From contig OZ038472.1 of the NCBI GenBank assembly GCA_964036295.1, positions 12,458,068 through 12,522,067 on the forward strand: a stretch of 64,000 nucleotides of DNA, read 5' to 3'. The translations under genes were made by a program, and so were the position numbers. This stretch comes from Plumapathes pennacea. Its lineage: Eukaryota > Cnidaria > Anthozoa > Antipatharia > Myriopathidae. Below are positions 1 to 11,800 of this stretch, piece after piece. Under the pieces are notes generated by a model. That model was given only the letters and a program-made list of their open reading frames with translations. It was not told where the DNA came from and searched no databases. The stretch's first letter is position 1. Every line of letters begins with the position of its first letter.

Positions 1-394
1 CAACAGCAAAAAGAAACGTGCAATAAATCAATAGCAGAAAAGGTAAGTAACGCTTTAAGACGAAAAAATATCCTCTCAAACGAATTTTTCGGCGTGCAAA
101 GGACTCTGGTTTAGAGGTCGTTTTAAAGCTGATTACTATTGGGAGTGAAAAAGTGAAGTGCGTTTTCGGACAACTGTCGAAACTACTGTGCGATGCTTGG
201 ATTTCACTTGCTAAACAGTTCTGTTATTAGAGGTGCAAATGTTTCGTAATGTTATAATGGATATACCCAGGTTATTTATTAACTGTAGTCAAGCATGCAC
301 CACCTCGAAAATACACCAATCAAGCTGAAAGGAAAAGCAAATTTCGAATAGTCTCAAGCAAAGTATAAGTAGAAAACAAGAACAGAAATATTAC
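1..394. other. Gene-poor edge of the window downstream of peptide 1
   Basis: No protein-coding exon could be supported. A short stretch at about 155-180 (GTTTTCGGAcaACTGTCGAAA) matches the end of the inverted-repeat element at 850-1167, so it is probably a solo end of that family. The stretch may also hold the 3' exon or UTR of the minus-strand peptide gene. Confidence 0.4.
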
Positions 395-595
395 CGACCT
401 TCGGCAGCACACGGGATACTGTGGGTCTGGGCAGGTGGGTGGTCCAATATCCAGCACGTCCTGTAGATCGCATAGGAGGAGTTCCAAGCACAAAACTCCA
501 CCAAGCTGATTAATACACATTGGTGATGGTATTCCTTGGGCATTTATGGTGCCCACACAAACCAGCAACAGGCAAGTGAAAATCTTTGCGTTCAT
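395..595 (-). CDS. Secreted six-cysteine peptide 1 (beta-defensin-like), possibly partial
   Basis: Small secreted peptide with no known function. The ATG lies at 595-593 and opens a signal peptide of about 20 residues (NAKIFTCLLLVCVGT...). The mature part has six cysteines spaced C-x8-C-x5-C-x12-C-x7-CC, with GG before the second cysteine. That resembles the beta-defensin order (C-x6-C-x3..5-C-x8..10-C-x5..7-CC), but the loops are longer. Two paralogues lie at 55.6-55.9 and 61.0-61.3 kb. Here signal peptide and mature part share one exon, whereas both paralogues have a phase-1 intron between them. A splice acceptor (TTTCTTTACAG on the minus strand) sits just before the ATG, so the 5' UTR is spliced. 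After the CC codons a donor is likely, either GTAATA (exon end 395) or GTCGGT (exon end 399). The 3' exon was not found and may lie beyond position 1. An antimicrobial or channel-acting role is only a guess. Confidence 0.65.
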
Positions 596-849
596 ATTTT
601 GCCAAACTGTAAAGAAAGGGGCAAGAAGTAGACGCATTAATCGATTGTAGTAATATATTATAAAACTGTGTACTTGACTTAACTCGAATAAACGGAGTGC
701 AGAACAAGAAGATAAAGGGCGCTTTCCTTCAGCTAAATGATTTTGTTAGAAGGTCGGTAGAATGTTTTGTCGAATTGAACAGAACATATTGAACTATTGT
801 AATTCATGGACGGATGAGTTTTGTATTAATGAAACTAATATACTCCATT

Positions 850-1167
850 TAGAGCGGTTTTCGGATGACTGTCGAAAGTAATTGTGTGATTGCTTTGGTT
901 TTGCGTTTGCTTCGCTTTCGGATTGGTCCACACGAGTTTGTCAGCATACTCAGCCAATCAAGAACAAAACCAAAACCAAAACCAAACACTTCTCACGCAA
1001 GCGATGGCGTGTACTCGCACTGCTGATTGGAAAGTAAAACCAAACGCAAGACCAAACGCAAATTACTTTGGCTTCCAATTGGCTGAACTGTTTTCTCTCA
1101 GTCTCTGTGATTGGCCTGTGTGATTACTTTGGTTTTGGTTTTCGACAGTCATCCGAAAACGGCTCTA
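850..1167. mobile_element. Inverted-repeat transposon (MITE), family with GGTTTTCGGATGACTGTCG ends
   Basis: About 318 bp bounded by 28-bp terminal inverted repeats with one mismatch (left end TAGAGCGGTTTTCGGATGAC; right end its complement). The interior carries short direct repeats of the type ACCAAA / GCGTTTG and GTGATTG. A diverged relative with the same internal phrases (CTCGCACTGCTGATTGG) lies at about 40.9-41.2 kb inside ODR4. No transposase is encoded, so it is non-autonomous. The superfamily was not determined. Confidence 0.75.
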
Positions 1168-1214
1168 TTAGAATAAAGTAATCTGCATGGCAATAAACGA
1201 ATGACCTAAATATA

Positions 1215-1382
1215 TAACGCGTCACCGTGTAATATAAACTCATCTAAACACGCGGGAAGTTGGGAGAACACGAGAGTAGCGTAGGGAAACCACGAGGCCG
1301 CCGAGTGGTTTCCGGCGCTACTCGAGTGTTCTCCCAACTTCCCAAGTGTTTAGATCAGGCTATATTACACAGGAACACGTTA
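1215..1382. repeat. Fold-back element
   Basis: Nearly palindromic sequence: AACGCGTCACCGTGTAATATA at the left edge is answered by TATATTACACAGGAACACGTT at the right. The inner arms (AAACACGCGGGAAGTTGGGA and complement) pair over about 40 bp around a short GC-rich loop at about 1295. It is typical of a non-autonomous fold-back transposon or MITE. No coding capacity. Confidence 0.7.
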
Positions 1383-3742
1383 TGTATTTCTTTTATAAAA
1401 TAATTAGTTAAGTAAAATACATCACGTATCGCGTCAGCGTGCGATACTCTCATCTTACACGGTTATTTAGCCAATCAGAGCGCGCGTAGTATCATAGTTA
1501 TTTTATGAAATGAATATTAATTTGCGTGGCAATAAGTGAATGAACTAACACACATGACTTATACACATTAAGAAAATATGTATCTGCGGCTTCTGCGAAA
1601 TAACCGGGTTGCTATCTCGTTTTTCAATTCTTTTGTCAGTCATTCTGTCATAGTGCTGCCTCGATCTTGTCAGGACCCTTGACAGTGGCAACAATTGTAA
1701 TCTGAGCAACTAAGGCCAAAATTAGGACACTTGGGCAAAATTTACATGCTCGACACTGCTTGGAGATAAAGAAGCGTCTAGTTTTACAAGTCGTCGCTTT
1801 TCACGTCTAACGGCGCGAACACTCGAAATCCTAGTAGGAAAAATAAAACATGAGAAAAAAAGAGAATCTATCATGTGAATGCAGCTGGCTAGAAGAACAA
1901 CATTTGCCGCTGAAAACTGAGACGTTGTTTTGCATTATGGACACCCGATGCCTTCTCTTTAATTTTTTTTACACGGCTTAGAAGGAGGTCTTTCTTGTTG
2001 TTTATTTTTGCACTCCAGCATAGGTTTTTAAAACAGTTAGTCCAGTCAGAATTGCCGTTTCGTGCTAAACCCCGAGTTCTTTCTTTATAATTAGAGTAAA
2101 AATCGAGCGTGTGATTTTTTTTTCATGCCAGTTTCCTTAGACCACACAACGTTGTCTCAAATTTTAATTTTTTGAATATTACAAGTTTTCTACGACACAA
2201 ATGATATGTTTTTAGAGTCCAACTTTAAATGTTTACCACAAGGCAACAGAGCACTGAACAGAAAAAATAACGGAGTGGAATTGTGGAGAAGAAATATTCA
2301 GTGAAAATGATGTATATTTCGTTGTCGCTTTTCGGCTAATGTCAGTGAGTCAAACTTTCAGAAAATTTATACTTTGCCAAAGTTACGAGAATTTGAAGGC
2401 TACAGCCCCCAAATGCTTGAAAATCATCGTAGTAACAAAATCTGAGTCAATGATTTAAAATATTATAATAATAATAAGAATAGGCGAAAACCTCTACTCG
2501 GAGAGCTAACAATCACGTGGTGAACGGAAAACGCGGGGAGTTATCGGACAAATTTCTTGTACGTATATCTCAGTTGCACAGAACTCAGGATTTCTGTTTG
2601 ATATTGTCTGGTTAATACAAAGGCGCCTAAATAGCCGTCCTGCTGCATAAAGTTAACAATCATAGGATCACTAAGCTGTCGAAATCGAAGCTAAGGAATG
2701 TCGAGCAACACTTTCTGAAAAGTTACGAGTTAAAATTGCTTACGTTTGTCTTCTTCGCTTGGGTTTCTTCTGGGTTTCTTCTGATTCGTCTGCTCTTCCG
2801 AGGTCGGGCCAGCAATAGTAAAAACGAAGGCGCGATCAGATGTTTTCTAGGGCTGATGTTGGCACGCTATTGGTTGATATTTACGAAAAAAATTGACACA
2901 AAAATGGTACACTATTGTTTTAAACTTGTTATGTAATTTTTAAAAATAGACTTATTTGGCACTAATGTCTGAACGCGAGGTTTCTGTGGATCTGTGGCAC
3001 TCAGTAAAGAATGTATAGCCTGACGTTTCGAGCGTCGGACACGCACATTCTTAACGATGTTTAACGCAACACCCTCACGTTTATCGTTTTTCTTGTTTCA
3101 CCGTCTGACCGACATAGACGAAAATGTAGCTCTTACAAGGAACTAGAAGTATTCATAGGGTAGATCTACAATCCTGATCAAAAGTGTTAAAAATTTACGT
3201 TTTTTGTCATAAAACATTGCCAATGAGACTTTCTGCCCCCCCCCCCCCCATTATTGTTGAAGTTTTGGTTCTTCATGGTCTTGTTCTGAACATTGTTCAG
3301 GGTTGGTGAGGAGGGGGGGGAGGGGGGGAGGGAGGGGGTAGTTTTAGTCAATGAAGGCGATAGTGTGTCCTATGGACTTTTGAACAAAATTGTAGCATTT
3401 TGTGAAGGGAGGATCGAACCGTGGTTCATAGATTCCCTAAAAATGGCACTTATTGGATTTCAGACATTCAGGTCGGTATTTTGTAGAACCTCCCTCTTTG
3501 ATTTGTGCGTCTCTTAATAACAAAGGTAAAAAAATACGGCAATAATTAAGTGTCCAGAAATTTACATGTTGTATAATTTTGTCACTGTAGATGGCTTAAA
3601 AGTGAAAGCCAGAAACGGTCAGACTAAATTGCAGCTCTAAGTTGAAAACGGAGTGATTTTCAAGACAGTTGGTATTGAAGCCTCAACTTGTATCTCCAGT
3701 AACAACTTCTAGTGACACCTAGTGACAACACATGTGCTGCAT
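1383..3742. other. Intergenic stretch between peptide 1 and UGT gene A
   Basis: No gene could be supported. 2736-2920 resembles the blocks upstream of the other two peptide genes (56.6-56.8 and 62.4-62.5 kb). 2966-3160 resembles the inner part of the inverted duplication at 58.7-58.95 and 62.53-62.77 kb. A poly-C run (about 3236-3250) and a G-rich run (about 3308-3340) are simple sequence. Short open frames here have no recognisable protein signature. Confidence 0.5.
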
Positions 3743-6700
3743 TTACTGAACCTTTTCTTTCTCCTTGGACTTCCCAAACATACAGTCAACAACACATTTG
3801 TAAACCGATCGAACTATGAACAACAGAACTACGAAGAACGCAACAGCTGCTAACATAATATCCAGCATGTACAGCTGGTAAAACGGCATGTCCAGTTCCT
3901 GCGGTCTGAGATGCTCCAAACTTCCGACAGCGATCAGATACTCCACCCAGTCAGCGGCTTCACTCACAGGTGTACGAGGCTTCAATTTAATGAGCTTTGA
4001 CAGGCGGACGACATTTTCTTTGTAACTGTTTGAAAATACGTGAGAAGAGAATGAGAACTGACACTACTCAAATTTCAATACTTTGGAAAACGACCAAAGT
4101 CACCGATGAAAGATAAGTTTTATGTACAAGTCATGGATAATATTGAACTAAATCTGCCGACAAAATATGAAAAACTCCTCTTATACTACAATGCTTAAAG
4201 CTTGAAAATTCCAATGGTATACAAATGTGGAAATAGCGTTAGATAACAAGTACTTGACCATTTAAGATATTTTGAGTTGCTGACTCACCTGGCTTGAGTC
4301 ATTACAGTGCGCATGACTTGTACCAGCTCCTCTGCCGTAATGGAATTGATGTCCACTTGTTCCGCAATCCCATTATGCTTTGCCATATCTGCATTGGAAG
4401 GCTGGTCTGCAGTAATCGGAGCGAGGACCAGGGGGACACCGTGATAAATGGATTCAGTAAGGCTATTGATTCCACCATGCCCAACGAACAGCTTGACTTT
4501 GCTGTGGCCCAGGATATCATTTTGTGGTATCCAGGACATTATCTTGATATTCTTGCCGAGTGGAAAATTTATTTTGTCTAAAAATGAAATGTAAAAGGTC
4601 AGTTGAAAATTAAAGGGGCTGCGATTTACTGATTGATCAAATACTGATATTCCAATTTCATTCGTCGAACGGCATGTATAAAACATCCAATATTAAATTA
4701 TTGATGTGTAATGATTTTAGTCACCGTACCTTGTCTAATCTTCCAAATAACTTTTTGAGGAAGTTTAGAGAAAGCTGTTGCCATCATGTGAATGATGCCT
4801 TCGTCTAAAGAGTAAACTACTGAACCAAATGATACAAGGATGACTCCATTGTCTGCTGAACTTTGCATAAACTCCTCCAACTCTGGATTCAGTGTTTTCG
4901 CTGGACCAGGCGTAAAGGGACCGACTACCTTGGTGTCTGTATTGATAGAAATAGGAAAAGATAGCATTATAGTTGAAATTTCAATTACTGACCTTTCATG
5001 CCAAAGCGGCGAATGACTCAATTAAGTAGAAAACGTCCCACTCCTAAATTGTCAACTCAAAACCTATCTGAACATAGCCACTCAAATGAAAGGTTTCACT
5101 GAGTACATTCTCAGTTTAATATGAGTGTTCACTTTTAACTCCATGACTGTCAAATGAACATTCAAACGAACTCTCGACGCATTTGTGACAATGATTCACT
5201 TTAATTTCCCGATTTCATTTTCGCAGCAAAGCATTTTCACATTATGCCTAAACATGCATGTTTGGACAATAATAGACTTGTGACGTCACCCTTTACCACA
5301 TGCAAAGTATCTAGAGTACATCTTCCTCTACAAAGCAATTACATACAAAATCTGTGAACTCTAGGGGCTATCATAAAAAAGACTCTTACTTGGAAGCAAA
5401 GGCCGTGGAACTTCTATTGGGAAATCCAGCTGTACTATGATAAGATCAATTCTGCCCAGTGTCTCTCCGATGCTTTCGTTTGGTGTAATGTTGTATTTCG
5501 TTTTTATATCTTCGTACGATGGACATATAGAGAAGTAAAAAACCTTGTACGTCCAGATGGCGTGGAAAATATTCTGCACTCGCTGAAGAAACAGCATTTT
5601 GCCTGTGAACCCAGTAAACAACTGTGGAACATAGGAGGGCGGGTTGTGCATACCAAAGGCTAACAACCAAGGAACGTTTATTCTCCTGGCAATAGTGACG
5701 TGAGGAAGTGAATATTTCGCTACCACCAAGGACGAACAGAGGTATATAGAGTCTCCAATAACTAGATCTGCATTCTTGATTTCTTTCAGTGACGTTTCAT
5801 TGCCTAGCATGGTACTGCAATATTGATTGTGCATTAGTAGCATTCTTTCGAGACTTTTCTGTGTAACCTGTTCTCTCTTTTTCTGCAAAAACGGAGTAGA
5901 GATCATGGAGTAAAGAGGCTCCTCCACGTGAAACACAAGGCTGTTCGGTTTGCTTATAGCACTTTTCTCGGTGTCTCCAACCAATATAACAACCTGTTTG
6001 TTCATAAAAGGAGAAATATATATAAGTATGATAAGTTACGGATTGTTTGAATGAAAGGCCGGGGCAGTGTCATGAAATGCGCATGTGCGCACGCTTGGTC
6101 GAATCTTAAAAACATTCTCCCAATGTTTTCAAGTTTGAAATCCAAGATGGCGTCCACAACGGCGGCGAGCGATTGAGCGGCAGACCCACCGCCGTTGTGG
6201 ACGCCATCTTGGATTACAAACTTAAAAACATTTGGCAAATGTTTTCAAGATTCGATCAAACCCCGCGCATGCGCATCTCATGACAATCCCCCTTTAATAA
6301 AGGCAACAACCTCGTTCCCAGGGCAACAATTTAGTATCTCATTTAATTTATTAAAGTAAGGGCTGTTGCGCAGGCTAACGAATACACCCGCGTCAATGAG
6401 TTTTAGAACTGCCTACCGATGCATTTCATTTGGTAATTAAAACCATTTCAAACACACTCTCCTAATATGATTACCACAAGAAATACATATAAAGAGACAC
6501 ACCCATATTCATGCGTTGATACACTGAGACAAAGCCCAAAATTCAAAGCAACCTAGCCACATGTATTTTGTGTAGAACGAGTTATCCGAGGCCCACGACG
6601 TTTTTGTACGCATTACTCTGTTGACTCTTCTTGACTCCGACCGTGTTTATTTTAGCGTCTCTGTCAAAGCATCAATGGAATGTCGTGGAAAATTACGTCG

Positions 6701-7378
6701 TTTTCCCTTAGACCCAATGAACTCAAAACCCCGGGGTCAAGCGAAGTTATTGTATTCAGTGGCTTTTGAGCCAATTGACTGCTGTCGGCAAAATAACCGA
6801 GTGCCGATGTATAAGGCTGCATATAATGTGTTTTAGTAGAAAATACAGCAACCAGCTGTATTAATGCATATGTGTTTTAGAAAATACAGCAACGATGCTG
6901 TATTAATGCTTGTAGGTACGCAGCATTACACTTCAATTATGCATGGAACTCGGCCTAGTTTTATATTGTATTTCTCAAAACCCACCGTTTGCAAAGTTTT
7001 AGGCGACATAAACTCATGTATTATTAGATGTGGGATAAAATTACACCGTCTGTAGTGTACGTTTGAAAGAATTCAACTCAAGAAATCGACATTTGAACAA
7101 GGGCTAACTAAAGATTTGCTCGCAAACCATTGAACCGATTGACCGAACATAACTCGTATCATTGGAGCTTTATAGAACCTCACCGCAAGCAAAAGAAAGC
7201 GAAAGATATAAAAGGTAAAACTGAAAAGCCTAACCTTATGCCCTCTGTTCGCCAGTTCGTCACCAAGCTTTGCCATCACCATGTAATGGCTTCCTCCAAA
7301 CATGGGCAGCATCACGATGTTCGCCGCCAAACAGTGCGACAGAACTCCAAATCCAAGTAGAAGATACAGCCCCAACAT
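3743..7378 (-). CDS. UDP-glycosyltransferase A
   Basis: Family 1 UDP-glycosyltransferase, which transfers a sugar from a UDP-sugar to small lipophilic molecules in the ER. Exons (minus strand): 7378-7235, 5993-5390, 4936-4730, 4577-4289, 4025-3743. All have GT-AG borders and stay in phase, giving 508 aa, a normal length for the family. A signal peptide (LGLYLLLGFGVLSHCLA) leads into the GSHY motif holding the catalytic His. NADLVIGD in exon 2 holds the usual catalytic Asp region. Exon 4 carries the UGT signature from WIPQNDILGH through GHGGINSLTES to DQPSNADMAKHNG, which binds the nucleotide sugar. Exon 5 gives a C-terminal membrane segment (LAAVAFFVVLLFIV) and a lysine-rich tail ending KEKVQ, which fits a KxKxx ER-retrieval signal. 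Gene B upstream is a tandem duplicate with the same exon phases. Substrate and sugar donor cannot be read from sequence. Confidence 0.93.
6060..6297. mobile_element. Palindromic MITE in UGT A intron 1
   Basis: A large imperfect palindrome. The arms include ATCCAAGATGGCGTCCACAA and its complement on either side of a short loop at about 6170, with outer repeats GTGTCATGA / TCATGACA. It lies between coding exons 1 and 2 of UGT A and carries no long open frame. Probably a non-autonomous DNA transposon. Confidence 0.7.
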
Positions 7379-7654
7379 ACTGTGTACTTTCCAGATGCGA
7401 GCGAAAAACGCCAACCTCGATAACTAAAAAAGTAAATCAGTGATGCAGTGTGCCGGCCGCTTGTTGCCTTTTCGCAGCTGTCACGCAGTGGAGTAGTGCG
7501 TTATTCCTATGTACTCCCATATGTAAAGCATTTACAACGTCCCGTGTAAAATATGAATCTGACGAGCAAGGTCAGTCAAGGGCAGTCACGACATCGGCGG
7601 TTACTGTTCATTCACCATTGTTCATTTATGCCCTCTTTTGAAACAGTGCCATGC

Positions 7655-8000
7655 CTTAATATGTTACCGGTATGACGAGACTCTGTCTAGAGGCGGTTTG
7701 TAACTGCACAGAGATTGGTCCAACTCGTGTATGCTCTATTCATGTTAGCTGAAATTCGCCACGTAATGGCAAGATGTCAGGCTCAAGACCCACTGTTGTC
7801 CGATACTTGTCTAGCTATAAAAGCAGCAGGACAGTCGCCACAGTACATTTCATAGCAGCCTTACTTGGTACGCCTTGTTGAACGTTTTGCAAATTCTCCA
7901 CCCTCCCTCCCTTTGGAGTGGTGCTTTACTTTGTTTGATTCTCAATAAACTGGGTCACTTCCCCCCCCAAGCTTTTGGACATTGTTTTACGTATACCTGC
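7655..8000 (+). other. Possible solo LTR or stray promoter
   Basis: The stretch has a TATA box (TATAAAA at 7816-7822), then about 125 bp later a polyadenylation signal (AATAAA at 7944-7949) and a pyrimidine-rich tail. That compact order suits a retrotransposon LTR. Its orientation is opposite to the flanking UGT genes, so it is unlikely to be their promoter. No clear target duplication or second LTR was found, so the call is weak. Confidence 0.3.
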
Positions 8001-8214
8001 CAATAATTATGTCCGATCCAGCACGTGCTGACTTATGGTCTCAGATCGTAGTGCCGGGGAGATAAGTAAGGCTCTGCTATAAAAATCAAGACAGCACCAA
8101 TGCGCTTGTTCTATCCCCAAACTAATGAGAAGATAAGTGAGGCCCTCTCTTACGCCAAAATGTGCCTTATATTGATATCAGAAGGAACAGTGACATTAAT
8201 AAGCCATATAGGTA

Positions 8215-8520
8215 TGTGCCGCCCCAAAAGGTATCACTTTCAGCATTTTAGTCTGAAATAGGGCCTCGATTTTGAGTTTTTGGTCTGAAATCAGGTTGGA
8301 GATTTTGACATGTGGTCTCAAATAGGGTCGAAAACCGCCCATTTTGGTTTGAAGACGGGGCCGAAAATTTCAATTTTTGGCTTGAAAAAAATATATATAT
8401 ACAGTCGAAAATCGAATAGTTTGGTCTGAATAAGAGTAAGGGTTTTCAGTCCCGGGCGGCACACTCCCACCCAAAACTTTGAAGAGTAGCCCCCCCCCCC
8501 CCCCGGAACGAGACAGGACG
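8215..8520. repeat. Interspersed repeat with GGTCTGAAATAGGG phrases
   Basis: Degenerate internal repeats of the form GGTCTGAAATAGGG are followed by GGCGGCACACTCCCACCCAAAA and a poly-C run. The same end phrase and internal phrases recur at about 52.60-52.92 kb, and a more diverged version at 13.78-14.03 kb. It therefore seems to be a dispersed repeat family. No coding potential. Confidence 0.6.
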
Positions 8521-8809
8521 TGAGTATGAGGCGTCAAATGTAAATTAGTTTTTTTTAAGCTAAACTAGTGAGCAGCACTCGATGCGAACTTTAGTTGTTA
8601 CTACCTCTTTAATTCTTCTACGCATTTTGTCTCCGAAGCCCCCCCCGCATGTTACGGGAAATCACGTTTGCGGATGTCAAGTTCACGCAGTGAAAGACTT
8701 AAAAACTGTGGATATATGAGCTTCCTTCGTTTTTACATGCCTGACGCAAGGGTTTCTGAGATCGCCACAATTTGCACGCTATATTTCTTAGTCGATATTA
8801 CTGACCCAG

Positions 8810-11800
8810 TTATTGATTCTTTTCTTTGCTTACTACTGCAACAAAGCGGCTAACGATGCAACTGATAACAGATCGAACTATCAACAGCACAACTAACAAA
8901 AACACAACAGCTGCTAACATGACATCCAACATGTACAGCTGGTAAAACGGCATGTCCAGTTCCCGCGGTCTGAGATGCGCCAAACTGCCGACAGCGAGCA
9001 GATACTCCACCCAGTCAGCGGCTTCACTCACGGGTGGACGAGGCTTCAGCTTAATGAGCTTTGACAGGCGGACGACATTTTCTTTGTAACTGTTTGAAGA
9101 AACGTAAAAGTATCAGAATTATATAGTTCTCAACAATCATTGCTTGTGTACGTCACTAGTACGCTGATAAAAGAGTACGTGACTAAGTATCAAAAAGGAA
9201 AGGATTTCCAACATGAAAATAAACCGCCACAAGCTCGGCAGGTCACGACTGACAATCGTTAAAACTAAAATTTAAAGTATAATGGTAATATTTACACAGG
9301 TCCTGTGAGAGCTGGTTATGGTATGCGACGGTTTAGTGGCGAAACATAAATATCCGTGTGCATGTATACATTTTTTACTCTACACTAGCAACTATAGCGA
9401 ACGCTGGATGCAGTGGTTTCCGCTTAGAGAGAATTAGCTGTATTTTTCTCAAATGACATACCGTGGCTAAATGGTGGTTTTAAATGCCGACATTTTGGTT
9501 ACGATACACAAACTTTAATTTACTAGTAATAATAGATTGGCCGTTTTTATACTACAGACGACTAATTCGTCTCAGACGTATTAGTCGTCCGAGACCACTA
9601 ATGCGTCTAATATAAAAACGGAAAACAGGGCAGACGCACAAAATTCTTATGCGTCTGTTAAGTGCGACTAAAAGACGAATAATGCGTCTAGCATGAAAAC
9701 GAGGCGAACTTAACTGGACACCGGAAGCATATGTTTCAGTATCTAATCCAGGTATTTCACAGTTTCAAGATGGCCGCACGAGGCAAGACTATCCCGGCAA
9801 AAAAGCAGCGTGCAAGGAGTGAGTTCTCCGACTCGTTTTTATACCAGTCGAACTTAACAGTCAGACGACGAATACGTCTGGACGAATGTCGTCTGTAGTA
9901 TAAAAACGGCCATTTACTTGATGATGAAGGACAGATATATTCATGGATAATATTGAATTAATGCCGAAGAAAGTCAAAAGTTTCTGGTATAATGTGATTA
10001 TAACTTTAAGTAATTTTCACTGCATATATTGTATTCACTCGAGTACAAGCGGCAGGTCTAAACAAAATCTCAACCCGCCCATAATTACGTTAAAAAGGTA
10101 AACACTCGACATTTAGGCTCACCTGACTTGAGTCATTACAGTGCGCATGACTTGTACCAACTCCTCTGCCGTAATGGAATTAATGTCCACTTGTTCCGCA
10201 ATCCCATTATGCTTTGCCATATCTGCATTGGAAGGCTGGTCTAGACCAATAGGAGCGATGACAAGGGGGACACCGTGATAAATGGATTCAAAGAGGCTAT
10301 TGATTCCACCATGACCAACGAACAGCTTGACTTTGCTGTGGCCCAGGATATCATTTTGTGGTATCCAGGACATTGTCTTGATATTCTTGCCGAGTGGAAA
10401 ATTTATATGTTCTAGAAATGAAATGTAAAAAGTTAACCACAGCAATTACTCCCACATCTGTGAGTGTCGCATTTTTAATTCAACTTACAAATGGTTTGAA
10501 CCCAGTGAACCCTGTGAACAGTTGGTTGCTTGTGATTGTCCGGGTTAGAGTAGTCTCCAGGAAGACTGTTGTTGTTGACTGACGTTTTAATTTCGACGCC
10601 CTGAGCGGAAGTCATCTTCAGAGTTGGTCGTTGATGTGAGTGGTCATATGGTTGGTCGAGTTGACTCAGTTGTGTTTTTTTATTGGTCGATTTGATGTTC
10701 TGTTGTCCTCTCGACCATCTGACGAAAGCTGGCTTCATTTACCTCTGGAGATGACTTAAATACACTTAGGGAGTCGAAAGGTAAGTTACCATGCCAACAA
10801 CAGTCTGCCTGGAGGCCTTGGGCCCGGTTTTTCAAAGCACGATTAGGTTAATCCTGGATTAGGTCTAAACTTTCTTGTCATTTATAAGTCTGAAAATGTG
10901 ATGGTTTCGTCCACACCGACTTCCTTCACATGTTTTAAGCTGGAACAAGCGTTTTAATCCATCTTCGAACAAAACCCTGCAGTTTATTGGCAGCGGGGTT
11001 GAGAGAAAGAATTTAGTTAATCCTGGATTAGCTTAATCGGCTTTCGAAAAACCGGGCCCAGGAGATTAATCTAACCTGGACGATCACAACCACCGTGCCG
11101 TACAATTTAACGTACCTTGTTGAATCTTCCAAATAACGTTTTGTGGAAGTTTAGAGAAAGCCGTTGCCATCACGTGAACGATACTTTTGTCTAGAGAGGG
11201 CATGATTGAACCAAATGAAACAAGGATGACTCCATTGTCTGCTGAGCTTTGCATGAACTCTTCCAACTCTGGATTCAGTGTTTTCGCTGGACCAGGCGTA
11301 AAGGGACCGACTACCTTGGTGTCTGTATTAAAATATTAAAAGACAAAAGCTTTATTAGCATGAAAAGACAATCCTCCTAATGCAGGTTTCGAGGAATATA
11401 TATGATTAAGTGAGGCTAACATTAGCATCAACACAGGAAAAAAGGCACAGCATTTGAAAAGAAACCAGTCATACTTTTCCGTGTGTTTTTTTTTTACACA
11501 TAAATTGTTTGAAATAAGTTTAAATTGACGCTCACAGAAATTGTACGTCTGCTTTTTATATACATCATACAATGGAATGTTATTCTCGTAATAACTAGTC
11601 TCTGTGGCATATGCTGAACACCGTAAATAAATCGTGTTGGCTGAAGTTATGAGCGTTATCCGTTTGTCAGAGCAGGAGAAGAATTGATTACACTTACAAA
11701 AACATGTAAGGAACAGCAAAGGAGGTAACGTTGTCATTGGAGATCTTTGAAATTGGAAGACAAAGGATAGGAAATTGATTTACACCAGGTGCAAGGTCTA

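Noticed and set aside
890..1123. 77-codon frame with repeated QNQNQ
   Set aside because: It lies wholly inside the inverted-repeat element at 850-1167; the Gln/Asn repeat comes from short DNA repeats.
11336..11737. 133-codon minus-strand frame in UGT B intron 2
   Set aside because: It starts with an ATG but lies between well-defined UGT exons and has no motif; exon 2 joins exon 3 in phase without it.
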